The notes: a model not told the origin generated them from the letters alone. A stretch of 64,000 nt of DNA from Labia minor (GCA_963082975.1 OY720345.1:1997001-2061000), one strand, 5' to 3'; counted from the stretch's first letter, positions 33,745 to 48,700 are shown. Translations and numbers: made by a program.

Positions 33745-36700
33745 GTAAACAAATAACTGTTTAATTATGTTTAAATAATTATTAAGATTAATCATATTTT
33801 AATTTTTTTTTAAAGAGTCCGTCCATTGAATGACAAAGAAAATAAATCTGGCGATGAATCTGTCTTAAAATTTCCTGGAAATGGACAAATTATGGTATTT
33901 TAATATATATATACATTTATTTATTAATTATATAAATAAATATTAATTGTTTTTCCTTTTTTTTATGTTTGTAGTTGGCTGGAGAAGAATGTGGTCCTGC
34001 AGGAGGGGGTCAAAAAACGAGAATATTTTCTTATAATGTAGTATTTGAACCAGGAGCGACCCAAGGTGATGTTTTGGATTTCTCTGGAATTAAAAGACTT
34101 ATTGAAATGGGAATTGAGGGCTTCAGTTGTACATGTTTCTGTTATGGACAAACGGGATCTGGAAAAACTCATACGCTAACAGGACCACCCGGACTTTTTG
34201 ATAAAAATCCTGACCCTTTCAGTGATAGACATGGATTGGTTTTTCGTTCCTTTGTTTATTTATTCAAATTATTGCACGATCGAAGCGATACACATTTTAT
34301 ACTCAAAGCATCCTTCCTTGAAATTTACAACGAAAAGGTAAAAAAAACTTCAATATTATTAATTTTAATCAAAGTTTAATTGATAATAAATCTTTTTTTA
34401 TACAACTTTTCAATAGATCATTAATTGTATTAATTGATTAGTCAAATTTTTTAATTTCTCTTTTATTCATCTATTTTATTATATTGTCATTTATTGGAGG
34501 CTCGGTTATTAATAAATATGGGATTAAAATTAATATAATTGTTCATTAATTTAATTGGTAGCACTCTGTTTATTATTAATAAAAAATACGAGGGTAAATC
34601 AATTATTATCCGCAATACAGGTATATTTTATTTATGTTGGCAGTACTGTTGTTTTTCGATGATGGCGCATGCTTTGTTTATTTGTGGTTATACCTGTGCA
34701 CGTTTTAAGCTGCTAGATTAGATTCATTATCGATGTCGTGCTGTTAATTATGGCTTTCTATTTGCACTAAAGAAGAGCAACGTTCAGTGATCCGTTTTTT
34801 GAAGGTGTATCAGGGGCCGAAATTCATCGATGACTTTCGGTACAATACGGGAATAGTGTTTTGTCACAACGGACTCGACACGAATAGATTGAAAAATTCA
34901 AAAATGGTTGCACAAGTGTTACTCACAATGATTTCCGCCATAATTGAGGAATTCCCATAGACAATTGGGTTACTGCTAACGACGTGGCAGACGATGGTCT
35001 GCAAATTAGCCACCGTTCTACCTACAAAATCATTCACTACAGACTTGGGTTTCATAAAGTTTGTACAAGATGGGTCCCAAAACAATTGACAAAGAGTTGC
35101 CTTAACAGACGCGCTTGGACATCTGCAAACAACATTTGGATCACTATGTTAACGAACGGGACAACTCTTCTTCGACATTCGAATCATTAATGGATCATCC
35201 AGCATAACGAGCCGAAGAGTAAATGGCAGAGTATGGAATAGAAACATTCAAATTCGCCGCGCAAGAAAAAAATCAAGACTCATCCCTCCACAGGAAAACT
35301 GATACTTTGGTATGGTTTTTTAGGACTCACACAAGGTTCAGTATCGGAACATCATCAGAAAAAGGGGGACAATTAATAAACAGTGTATGATATAGTGAGA
35401 TGTTTGTCAAAAAGTGTTGTGTTGTTGCAAGACAATGCCCATCTTCATACTACTGCCCACACTGCTGAAACGCTCCAGAAATTAAAGTACTTTTGAAGTA
35501 ATTTCTCATAGTCCCGATTTTGCTTCTTCTGATTATCACTTTGAAAGAAGTGGTGCATTCCTGGCTTACACCTCAACTAAATATCAGGAAACTTGTGCAA
35601 CGATGCACCAAGTGCGTTTGATTATAATAAAATTTTATAACTAAATTGCGGATAATAATTGGCTTACTCTCGTTGTATGGTGAATCCAGCGAAGGTTGAT
35701 CAGAGAAGAAGTAAATTAGAATTCATTGAGATTAAAGATAAAATATTAAAATGATAATAAAATTCACATTTATTGAAATGTTAAAGGACATTAATATTTA
35801 ATGAAAATAATGTATGCAGAATTAATAATGAAAAAAGTTAATAAACTTATAATATGTATCAAAGGAATTAACTATAAAAATAAAGTTCATTTATTTTAAT
35901 TATCAAAATTTATATAGTTTAGCAATTGCAATTTTTCAAAGAGTCGATCACTTAGCTGTTGATGAAACTGTACCATGTTTAGAGAAGAATGGGGGTAGGT
36001 GGATAACTTCTCTCTCTCTTTACTTCTCTTCATTCAATGAGATGTTGTGTTATCATCCGTATTGCCTATCGATTTTAGGGATGATTTCTAGATTCCGGAG
36101 AATAATATTTCTCTGATCACGCCATACTCAACAAAATGATTCTACCTCTCATGGACAACTCTTCTCTCTTCTCTACCCTTATCCATAAAGTCATCCCCTC
36201 CACTTCTGTTTGTTTGTTTTTTTTTGGGGGGGGGGGGAAATTTCCCCTTGATATTTAAGTAAATCTATGTAAGGTAATTTATTAGTATTTGAAATGGTCG
36301 GAAACATGACACAATACGCCATACCATCAAGTGATCGATCCACTTTGCATTATATTGTTCTACATATAAATTAGACGCATAGACGAAGGTGACGATGGCA
36401 ATATTTGTTTCATTATGCAGTCTTTATATCATCCCTCTACAGACAGTAGAAGTGGAAAAATTTCAATAAAACAAAAAAAATACAAAACACAGCCTAGGCA
36501 TAAATTGATTGGTGTATGACAAGTATAAGGTGATAGAGTAGACGCAATGAAGCGTTGTAAGTTCAAATACTTTTAATAAGAGCCCGCCCGTCACTATTAT
36601 TATTCGATACTATTCCAAATATTATTGATAACATAAAGACAAATATTATCCAATCTTATTTATTTTATATTTGACGATTACAAATATTCCTGTTTTTATT

Positions 36701-39700
36701 TTTGAAATATTCTTACACCTTTAGAGTGTAAGAAACTACACTACTTGTTAATTAATATATTGTATATGTATAAAAAAATATAGTAGGCAGTTGGGTTACC
36801 TAAAATTGATTTAAAAAAAAAAAAAAAAATAAAAAATAAAATCAAAATTCTTTTTTCTCTATCAGATAAGGTCACATACATATAAATATTTATAGACATG
36901 CAAAGACTCTAAATTTGCTCAAACAATAAAAGTATTGGTTAACAATATAATACAGTTTAATTTGACTGTAGTGTAGAGGATTATTTAAATTATATCTAGT
37001 CTCTTATTGTGTAAACTTATTTTAGCATTTGTTTAATTTTATAGCTCATTTTAATAATCTACAGATAAAAAATGATATATTAATAAATTTATGAAAATAT
37101 ATATATCTAACATTTCTCTCTAGTCTTTTAATAATTAATAGTAACTACTGTTTCATTTTCTAATTTAACAATATTTTTACAGGTTTATTGATTGATCACT
37201 TTAGTAGTAAAACTAATATCGTTTAAAGAATCTAATAATAAAAAAAAAAAATAATAAATGACAATAAATAATCGCATTCAAAGCCTTTTAACAAAGTAAT
37301 ATCGATTTAAAGATTTTTTTTTTATTCTTTCAATCTAATTTATTTTTACTAAGGACCTTTAATGTCAAAAAGATAAAAAGAATATTCAATTTCATTTAAA
37401 ATTTCATAAAAATTGTTAGTATTTTTTTATTCCCTTGGGAAATATTAAAATAATTATTGCTGTCAAAAGGAAAATTTATTAAATATATTGGAATCTCGGT
37501 TATATTTGATGATAATATAGAACCTACTTAAAATAAATAGAAAAAATCTTTGTAAAACGTTGAATGATTTATTATAAAAATTTTATTTAACACAATAAAT
37601 TTTACTCTTAATTATTTACTAATTTATTTAGCAATTATGGAATCAATATTTTCCAAATAAAAACTCAAAATTAATGCTTTTTAATTTGTAAGCCTTCATC
37701 ATAAATGAAATAAATATTACTTAAATATTATAAGTGATGATTTAAAATAAAAATTAAAAGATGATTATTTTCATTATGATAATTTGTTGTGATTTTATTT
37801 AAAAATTTTTTTATTAAATATTATAAATAACTAAATTTTTAGAAATTATTATTAAAAATCTGGAGTGTGTCTCCACTCGACTATCTCGCAAATTTGAATT
37901 GGATTAAAGTAAAAAATAAAGAATTTTTAGTTTTTAAATTTGTTAATTTTTCTTTAAATCATTCATTCTAAAGTAATTATTAAATTAAAAATTATTTTAA
38001 AGGAATTATAAAATAAATGTATAAATATAGATATATCATTTATCTCTTTTCTACAAGTTATATTGGTAGGATCACGTGAAAGGTCGGATGTTAAACCTTT
38101 GAAATGTATATTAAAATGTTAGATTAGAAAGGCAAACCTCCAATTTCTTAAATTATCAATAAATATTCATTCGAAAAATAAATGGTAAAAATGAAAAAAG
38201 TGACCTTTAGCATTCAGAATGCATTAGCAAAGAAAATAAATTAGTAATTACCAAAATTGGGTTCAACTAACAGACAAGGGAAGAGAATGGGAAAGAAAAT
38301 GGGCGAAGAAGATCTCAAGACACGTTTGCGTGACGGTCAATTTAAATTTTCTGGGGTTAAAGAAGGCCATTGGCCCGCTTTGGCTTCTTTTACGGAAGAA
38401 AATAATACCCTCAATAATTTGAATTTTTTAATACAAATAGTTATTCATTTACGAATATTAAAAAAAAAAAATAATTAATGTATACTACTCATCTGTAATA
38501 TTCATAATTTATTTTTGCTTATTATTTATTAAATATATTAAATGAATGAATGAATGAATGAATTAAATCTTAATTTATTTTTTTTACAGACGTAGGCATG
38601 GGAATTCTTAAATCTTTGAACATTATTGAATATTACAGACAGAAAAGTGAAGTTAATAAAAAAGTGTATAATACTTAAATATAATTTTTTCTGCAAATAA
38701 AACCGTGTATGTTGCATAACTTTCAGGGGTTTCCTATTTCTTTTTGTTAGTAACAAATTCAAATGAATTAACAATTTTATTATTATATCTATCAATCTCT
38801 GTGGCTCTACGGAACTCGAAAGTTCTTGGCCACAGCAACCACACTTCTCCAAGTATTCCTATTTTGAGCCACAACCCTCCAATCCCTACCCTCTCCCATC
38901 TCCACTCTCACGTCCCTTCCTACATTATCCACCCACCGCGTGCTTAGTCTTCCAAGCGGGCGTTTCCCACTCGGTCTCCCCACCACAATATATTTTTCGC
39001 CTTTCTTTCCTCTCCCATTCTAGCCACGTGTCCTGCCCATTTTGGGATTTTGTGTTGATAGCTTGGGTGGTTTCTTCGGAGCTCTACAACAACGAAATAA
39101 ACACAAAACCACCTAACCTATCCACCCGGAATCCCAAAAATATTCCCGCCTAAATAATCTCTTGAAAATGGCGCCAAAATGGGTGTCGAAACGTCGAGAA
39201 AACAATCTCACAAAAATACGTGATTATATCCCTAATAAATCTGATAGTAATAATAATAATAATAACATTCACGGAAATATAAACCAACATACACCTCTAT
39301 ATATCTATATATATAAAGGAAACTGTTTGTATGTATGTATGTATGTATGTATGTGTTAACGCAAAAAAGATCCCAATTGAAAATATGCTTCAGTGCATAA
39401 ATTAATTCCCTTCTTTGCGTTAACAATGGGGGTGTGTTTTTTATTATATAATATAAATATAATACAAATATAAGTTTCGTCAAGGTCGCCAGTTAATTTT
39501 GTTTTATCAAAAAGGAAAATTAACAAAACCTTTTAATTCAAATAATACTTACAAGTAGACCAGTTAGACTTATATAATTTCTTAAATCATAAGAAATACA
39601 TAAATCGTCCCTGGGTGATCCAAATTTTGCAGGAACGAGGTTTCTAATTCTTATTTAAATAAAATAAGAAATAAAAACACTGGAAGCTCTCCAAACCACA

Positions 39701-42700
39701 ATCAATCCAACCAACCTAGATCTCCTTAAGGTATAAAGAAATAATTAATAAATAAAACAATTTTAATTTCGTTTTTCTGATATATTTATAAATAAAGCAA
39801 TGTATATTTTAAAAGATAAAAAGATATAAAACAGTATACAACTAGGTTTGAGATGAAAACAAATAAAACAAATAATCTTAATTTAAAATTAAACAACTTA
39901 ATAAACGACTAAACTAATAAAGTATAATGGAAATCGCACAATAGTTACAATATGTCTCCACTGGACCTCAAATATGTAAATAACTCAAATTTTAAAATAA
40001 GATTTAATTAAACATTAAACAAATTAATTAATATATCAATTTCAATACAACCTGAGCAGCGTGAATTAAAGAAAGGAGAATTTTTACGAACCAAATGGCT
40101 TCTGTTCGAATTTGAGAGGTTTTACAATTCAACCTTACCCGAGGCGGACCAAAACACAAATAGACAGAACACTTGTTCACAAGAAATGAAGTGACTATAG
40201 CAAGACCAAAGACCCAAAAACGCTAGACGGTACAAACATATTTAAATTTCTTAGCCATGTGTGTTTGCATACTCCGCCACTAGAATTTTTCAAAATATCA
40301 AAATAGCGAATTTGCGGGAGATTCAATCTTGCTTAAACAGTATGTATGTATGTATGTATGTAATTCGTTTACTTTTTTGCTGTCATAGTGTAATATGTTA
40401 AAATGTAAATAACTTACATTTTAACATAAAATAGAAAATATATTATTTAAGGCAGAGGTTCTTAAACTGTGGTGCGCGGACCCCTGGGGGTCCGCGAAGC
40501 CTTTACTGGGGGTCCGCAAAGCCATCGTACAGGTGCACGAGAAAATGATGAGTCGGTTAAAACTTTATTTAATATAAAAGAAGCGATGGCATGGCTTTGT
40601 GAGGAAACAGAGATCAAATACCCAAATTCAACGAAATGTGCAAGAAAACTATTGCTACCGTTTCCATCTTCATATTTAGCAGAATTTTCTTTCTTCAATA
40701 TTATAATTTCTAATAAAATGTGTTCTACAAAATGCAAAAAAATCGTTATTCACCAACCACTGTATTCTTGTTCTTATGAAGCCAGAAATTAACTAATAAA
40801 ATGACGTAAAGTACCTAAAGTTGGAATGGGGTCCGTCAAAAAAAATTTTTTCAAGTGGGGGTCCGCAGAGTACATAAGATTAAGAACCTCTGATTTAAGG
40901 ATTAAAGAATAAAAATAGGAAGTAAATTAGTGAATATTTTAAAAATAAGACAATTTGTGGAAATTGAAATAACTAAGAAATGAGAGGTGGAGGGGATGAG
41001 GAGAGAGGTGGGAGTGTGTGTGAGCGGGAGAGAGAGAGATTTAAAGTTTATATATAGTTCTCCGTGTTGTTCATTCAAGAGCCAGGCGTGGCCCAATGAC
41101 TGGCGGACTCATTTTACACAATGTATATAACTCTAGGGATTCCCAATCAAAGAATTATTATAATATTTAACTTTTTATTTTTAATTCTAATATTCAAATA
41201 TCGGTAAATGTTTACTTTAACCCCGTGAGGGAAGGAAGTTGAATTACTTTACCAAACTTGTTCCATTAAATAGTGTTAATCATCCTTTATCAGAAATTGC
41301 TATGGGCATCTTATATTTTTCTATATATTTTTAGATAAAAAAGATTGAAATTTTAACATGTATTCAATTTGACTATTAACAAACATATTTACGAGGTTGC
41401 ACTCGGCCTACCTGATGATTTTTCGGGAAAGGGTTGAATAGAATTTATTATGAATTTAACTTTTATTTGTTTCTTAAATTCTTATAATTTTAAATAGATA
41501 TTTTGATATAATAGATATTTTGATATAATAGATATTTTGATATAATAGATATATTTCAATCCATTGAAATCCCATTTAGCTACCATGTCTTAGCAGTTTG
41601 ACCAGCAGAGGGCGCGACTAATTTTCGGTTTTTTCAGTTCGGATTGTATATAGAAAAATTAAAAAATTAATTAATAAAATATTTTTACTATATCCAAACC
41701 GAAAAGAAAAAAACTAAAATTAGTGAATATGTGAATAATTAGTGAATTAGTCAATGAAAATTTCTTAATGGCTGCACATTGCGACATTCATAACCATCTA
41801 ATTGATATCCAATCTTTAATCACTTGTATCTCGAAAACTAGAAGTTCTCCCAAGAAATGCCTAAGGAAAAAGTTTCTTAGAATTAATCAAAGAATCAACT
41901 GGCGAAGTTTCATCAAATTCTGCGAGGTGTAGGGGGTCATAAATATATACCGATATTTTTAATTAATTTAAATAGATTTGGATAAATCTATATAAATATA
42001 TATATTATATAGTTAATTTTATATATTTAAATTGATTATGCCTCCAATTTCGCGTAGGGGCTGCCCTCTATAGGCCAAATGCATGAACCAATCTATGATC
42101 TGAAAATGGCTGTCAGATAATTGTTTACTGAAATACATGTTAAAATTTCAATCTTTTTTATCTAAAAATATATAGAAAAATATAAGATGCCCATAGCAAT
42201 TTCTGATAGAGGATGATTAACACTATTTAATGGAACAAGTTTGGTAAAGTAATTCAACTTCCTTCCCTCACGGGGTTAAACTAAATAATTACCCAAATAT
42301 CATTTCAATTAAATAATTTATTCTAAAAGTTCTCATTTTAATTAATATAATAAAATAGTATCGGGACCCCGAGCCTCGGCTCGGTACTTAAGTTAAAAAA
42401 AAATGATTCATTATTATTGGGTTTGGCTTATAATATTAATACCTGGGACACCGAGCTGTCGCTCGACTCTTTAAAAAGTATTGATATACAATTCTTTAAT
42501 TATTTATTTATTACAATTATTAAATGTTGCATCATTGCATCAATCTGATTAAAATGAATGGATCTGGGGTCCTCAATAATCAAACAAACAATTTTAGCTA
42601 GCATTATAAGATTAATCCAAGTAATATCGTCTATTTCTATTCGACACTATTTTCAGTTATGAAATAAACAGTCAGTAGAGAGTAAAAAAATTGTAATTGT

Positions 42701-45700
42701 AATATTATATACTAAATATTCAATCAGTATATTAGATAAAACATTTATTTGTTTTTGTGTTCTTACTTTTAATATATTTTAATTTAATCAGTAAATTAAT
42801 TATATATTATTATTGTAAATGTCCCTTCATATATTATGATTCCAGCCATCTTACTTACTTGAAAATGAAAATCCAATTATGAGATCAAAATTAAAATTAT
42901 TTATTGATATAATCTTGAAAATGTGTTCAGTGTTTATTTAAAAAGGTCAATATATTAAAAAAATTAAATTATAAATATAATAAAAAATATACATATTCTT
43001 TGATGTTTCTTCCATGTTTTTCCCACGGCCAATTATATGTTGCATGTTGTGAATATGTGATTACACAAATTGGGAAAAAATCATCGAAATGCAATTAAAC
43101 AAAAAAATTGAAAAGTTAGGCTAAGCAGACGTCTTAAATATTATAAGAGATTCGGCAATTGCAATTACAGATAGCGAGGAAAAATTAATGGAGGTTTGAA
43201 ATTAATAGTGATAAGAAAAAATATTTAGTGACAAAGGAACAGTATTAATCTTAATATACAAAATGTAAAATTTGAATATGTAGAAAAATTGAATGTAATC
43301 AAGAAGGATAATAATATTTGAGAAGAATTTAAATCGAGGTATCAATCGGGAAACGCCTGTTATCATGCAGTAAAGAGGCTTATCTCACATCAAAATTATT
43401 ATCAAAGGGAATCAAGACCATGGACGCATAGGAAGGGACGTAAGAGAGATGGGACAAGGGCTCAGGATAGGGACATTTGGAGAAATGTGGTTGTTGCGGC
43501 CAAGAACTTTCGAGTATCTTTGAGCCATATAAATAGATAGATATAACATATACAATAATAATAATATATATAATTAATTTACTGATTAAATTAAAATATA
43601 TTTTAAATAAGAACACAAAAAGAAATGAATGTTTTATGTAATATACGGATTGAAACAAAATGGATGAAAACCTTTTACTACTTTCAACCACCAAATACTA
43701 TTTACCACTCGGGGGTACAGGGAGCGGAGCCCCCGTCTAGGTGTGAAGAGCGCCGAAGGCACTCTGACCAGCTGGTATTATATTATATGAATATTCCAAA
43801 TATTTAATTTTTTATTTCTTTATAAGATATCAGATATCATTTTCTAAGAGAAAAATGTATACTAGTTTTATTAATATATATTTACTATTATTTATAATTT
43901 AATTTTCATTAACTCTATCATTTTTTTTAAAATTTAAGAAACAAATAAAATCAATAAGTAATTGAAAAATATTTGATTAATTGAATATGTTTCTGAATAA
44001 AAAATTTGACTTTATTAATATATTTCTTTTTAATATGATTAATAAAATAAAAGGACTAATTTCTAAATTAATTAATTATGTATTTATTAGTCTAACTGAA
44101 AAAAAAAAATAAAATATTTTTGGTCACAACAATGAATATTCAAAATTTCAAATATAAATTGATAGGTCGAGTATTAGTTTGACCTAAATCCTGTGTCGTG
44201 ATCATTTGATTGAAAAATCATCAAAAATTACTTAAATTTTAATTTATTGTAAAGGACGTAGAGCAGCAAGAGAGAGAAATAAAAAAATTGATTTTTCTAT
44301 CTATTTATTAATTAACAAAACCAATATTTAATTATATTTGAATATTTATTTTAAATTTTGATTTCATATTTCGTTAATTTGGTTATTGATTGAAAGTTTA
44401 ATATACTTAAATATTATTATTTGAATATCTAATTGATTAATTGGATAAAAATTTAAAATGGAAATATGAATACTAATACGATATGTTAGATAGTTCATTT
44501 ATAGATTTTGTTTCATGCCGATGAAAATAAAAAGATGGATAAACAACTTTTTTAGGTCAACCACAAATCGAACCATTAAATTCTTCAACTCTGTTCAATT
44601 GTTTATCAAATGTTGAAATTTATTTCAATTTTATTAAAATTAATATTCTCAATTATTAAATATGTTTATTCAACTACAAGAGATAATCTATGTAGATGTT
44701 CATATGTTACGTATCTTCGCACATAGACAGAGAACTCTGACCACCCCCTCCCCCCTCCTTGTACCTCTGAACTCATACGTTTTAATTTTAATAAATCCCG
44801 TTATAATTGGTGTACAGAAATATTAAATGTTCTTAGCGAGCGTCAAGTTGCATGAGGCATCTAAATTTCAAAATTTAACTAGAATGTTTTACGAGAAAGT
44901 ATTTTCAATGTCGTGATTTGAATGTTTTTATACGTTTTGATGGTTCCTGAATCATTTTCATTGAGGTTAAGAAAATTGTCTGTCTGTATGTGGGTGTGTG
45001 TACGTAGACAAGAGAGAGAAGGATATTCATTATAAACGCCTCGACGAATTTATTAACATTCCCAACAACTCTTCAAACAATATTTACAGTTCTTAAGGAA
45101 TCATTTCTTTAGAGCAGCGGTCGCCAAACTTTTTGACCTCACGGACCAGTTAATTCATCATTTAAATCCCGCAGACCACTAATAGGATTTTTTAAGTGTG
45201 TTAAATATATTTATAAATAAAAATTGTGATCAAAGAACACATAACCACCACTTTGGCAACTACTGAACACAAATAAATCAATTAATTTAAATTAATACTA
45301 TTAACGAATGTATTTATTTTAAGTTTATCTACAATAATTTTATTTAATATCTCAAATTTATATATAATATTTAGATTTTCTTAAATTCCATTATAATTAA
45401 AAATGTTGAATAAAACTCAAGCAAGCTGCTATTATATATTATATATAAATTGATTAATGTGTCTATATCTATATCATATGTATGTACGAGGGTTGAATGG
45501 AAAGTAATGCCTCCACCTTCATAGGTGGCTTGTTCCCTAAACTTGCCTCTACAGTTTACAGTTCCAGTTGGTGAGAAGCCTTTGCACTGAACGGTTGGGA
45601 TTTTAGAGTATAAAGTATGGAATACTCTGCGCAGATGGTCGGTCAACGCGATTTAAGCAACGTGCAATCATTGAATTCTTGACAGCGCGCGCAGAAGGTG

Positions 45701-48700
45701 TCACCCCAAAGGAGATTCGTCAGAGAATGCAAGCGGTTTATCACGATTGCATTGATGTGAGTACTGTGCGTCGTTGGCCGAATAAGTTTAAAGATGTTGA
45801 GATGTGGGAACAAAAAGAGTTGGACGTCCTGTGACAGCAACCACCGAGTTTCACAAGCAAAAAGTTGACACAATTATTCTGGACGATCGTCGTATCACAC
45901 AGAATGAAATTACAAGCAAGATTACGTTGAGAGAACTGTGAGGGTGTGGTTACGGAAACAGAGTGTCGACTTCTTCCGTGACGGCTGCAGAAAACTGGTT
46001 CATCGTTGGCGGAAATGTATCCAATTGTCCAGACGGTGATTCTATGGAAAAGTGAAGATCAAATTCTAAGAATTATTTCAGCGTTGGATTTATTAAAATA
46101 TTCCTATCCAAATCCAAGTTATGAAAATGGAGGGAGGCATTACTTTTCATTCAACAAACCAACTCTGTACTTACGAGTATATGTATACCTATACGTATTA
46201 TATGTTGTTATTATTCGTATAATAACTAAATATAGATACTCAATTTGATAATAATTTATTAATTTTTTTTTTTTTCAAGGTAATAGATCTTCTAAATCCA
46301 GGCACATCTAGAAAACCTCTTGCAGTTCGTTGGTCCAAAAAAACAAGAGGGTTCTTTGTTGAAAATCTTTTTACAGTGGATTGTGAGGAGTTGGATGATC
46401 TGCTTGCAGTTCTTGAAGAAGGTAGTTATTTAGTTTGCACATTTATATAAATATAAAATGTTTATATATTATAATATAATATAAATAAATTATCTAACTG
46501 GTCCAACTCTCAAACATATACACATGAAAATTATAAAAATTTATTCGTATAATATTTCAATTATTTTTAAAATTAGTCACAACTTTTTGAAGTGAAACTT
46601 CTTTAGCGGCGTCCTGACATTTGGTTGAGAATGGAGAGTGAATTGAAAAATTGAAATTTCGTAACGCATTCGTAACGCAAGAGAGAAAAAAGATATAGAT
46701 ATAACGAGTGAGAATGAGATAGCCTCTATCTCCGTCTCTCTTTTGTGCGGTGTTTCGTTGTTGAGAAAGAGGCTATCTGCGTCTTTCTTTTGTCCGGTCT
46801 TTCGTCTTTGAGAAAGAGGCTATCTGCGTCTTCGTTTTGTGCTGTCTTTCGTTCTAATACCCTCTCGCTAGGTCCAAAGTCCACGGCGCGCATGCGCGCT
46901 AGTACGTTGACGCGGAATAATATTTCTCAGCCTCTGCTGGGTCAAAGAATAAAAATTAGTATGTGACCTCACAGTTACCGCCTTTTAGATATATATCTAT
47001 TCTTAAAATAAAATTAAAAATATTTATATTATATTCATATATATGTAAAATAATAATTATATTATTTTAATATTCCTATAAGTTGGTATCACAATTTATT
47101 ATTATTATGAATTATTTATAAGTAATTAATATTATTAATTGGTATTAATAAATAAATAATATTAATTATATTAACTTAATATTTCTAACTTTTATTACAA
47201 TAATGAGACGGAATTGTTGTGTGTTAAATTAGATTTAATTAAAGATTGAATTTAGAATAATTAAAAGGGTTATTGAAACCGCGTATGCTGATTAGGGAAT
47301 GACAAGATTGAATAGGTTCAATTAAAAAATGCTTATATAAAATTATAACTAAAAATGATTTATTTAATAAAACTATAAGAATTTAAATTACAATTTAATT
47401 AATTTTTTGTGAATAAATAAACATATATAAAAAACTATATATAAAATTTGAATTTTCATTTATTCATTCATTTAAAATTATTTTCCGATTGTTCCTTTAA
47501 AATAACCCCTCTTAGGGGGTCGGAAGGGGAGGCAACATAAGGGAATTTTCTTTCACTTTGTTATTGGGAAAAACCGGGGGGGGGGACAGTCTTACCAGGA
47601 AAAACCCAAATTGTCAGCGTCCACTCTGGGGTTTTAAACAGTTTTAAAGGAAATGTTAATTATAAGTTCATTTCTCAACGAGTTGTATCTTTAAATTATT
47701 TTTATTAATTTAATTAATTTTAATTAATTTATAGCCAATAATAGTTTATTATAGCTAATAATTTTTTAATTTTTAGTGTAATTTGCATGATCATTATTTA
47801 TATAAAAAAATAAACACATTTTGCAATTTCCCAGAAAGGCTTATAATGTCAAGCTCCCACATGTGTCCATTACAATTAAGAATAAGTAAGTTATGTTTGT
47901 CACGTTCACACTTCCACATGTGAACATTACAATTGAAATAGTAAGTTTATGATTCGACATAATTTGCAATGTATCAATCAACCTCTTAAAATTAAGGTTC
48001 TTAGCATTTAGCAGGTAAAACACTTGGCGAGAGTCATTCAATTGAAAATTGCAAGGGTGGACTTGTTAATTGTATGTGCTTGGAAATATTCTTTGTAGGA
48101 GAGGGCAGTGTGGTTTATTTTTCTCTATTTCTCTCTCACTCACACTCTCAACTAAAATTTATCTTATTCTCTAGATTGTAAGAAGTTTCACTTCCGCCAC
48201 GTGTACGATGCTGCACATTTTGCTTTTTTCTAACTTAATATTTTATCTAAATTACATATAAATATTTATAGGAAAGACACATTTAAAATTAGAATAAATT
48301 GTTTAATTTTAGACACATAGACCTTTTATATACAAAAGAAATTTACATAAATAAACTCTGAAATTGTATACCCGGAGAAACCACTTTATTATATATTGAT
48401 ACTAGCTGCTCCGAGCGCCTTCGGCGCTCTCCACACCTAGACGGGGGCTCCGCCCCCTGTACCCCCCGAGTGTTCCTATTCTGAGCTATAACCATCTAAC
48501 TCCTACCCTGTCCCATCTCTATAGTTTTTTATATATGTTTATTTATGCAGAAAAAATTAATTGACATAATTATTAATTTAATAAAATTTAATTTAATAAA
48601 ATAAAATTATTTAATAAAATATTAAAATATATATCAATATATATATATTTAAAAAGATTTTTATCTGCACATTGCTCAGAATTTAAATTACCGCCAAATT

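Larger units (their letters stand above)
39304..43775 (+). mobile_element. Helitron with four nested insertions
   Basis: Starts TCTATATATATAAAGGAAAC after an A; ends with the hairpin region GAGCGCCGAAGGCACTC and CTGG before a T. It is the same family as 22501-24541. Aligning the two copies exposes insertions in this one: a solo-LTR-like unit (39354-40339), a hAT (40453-40892), a foldback (41203-42293) and an R2 repeat (from 42356). It lies in KIF12 intron 3. Confidence 0.8.

Noticed and set aside
34864-35190. Frames within the mariner as host genes
   Set aside because: They are pieces of a decayed transposase between mariner inverted ends.
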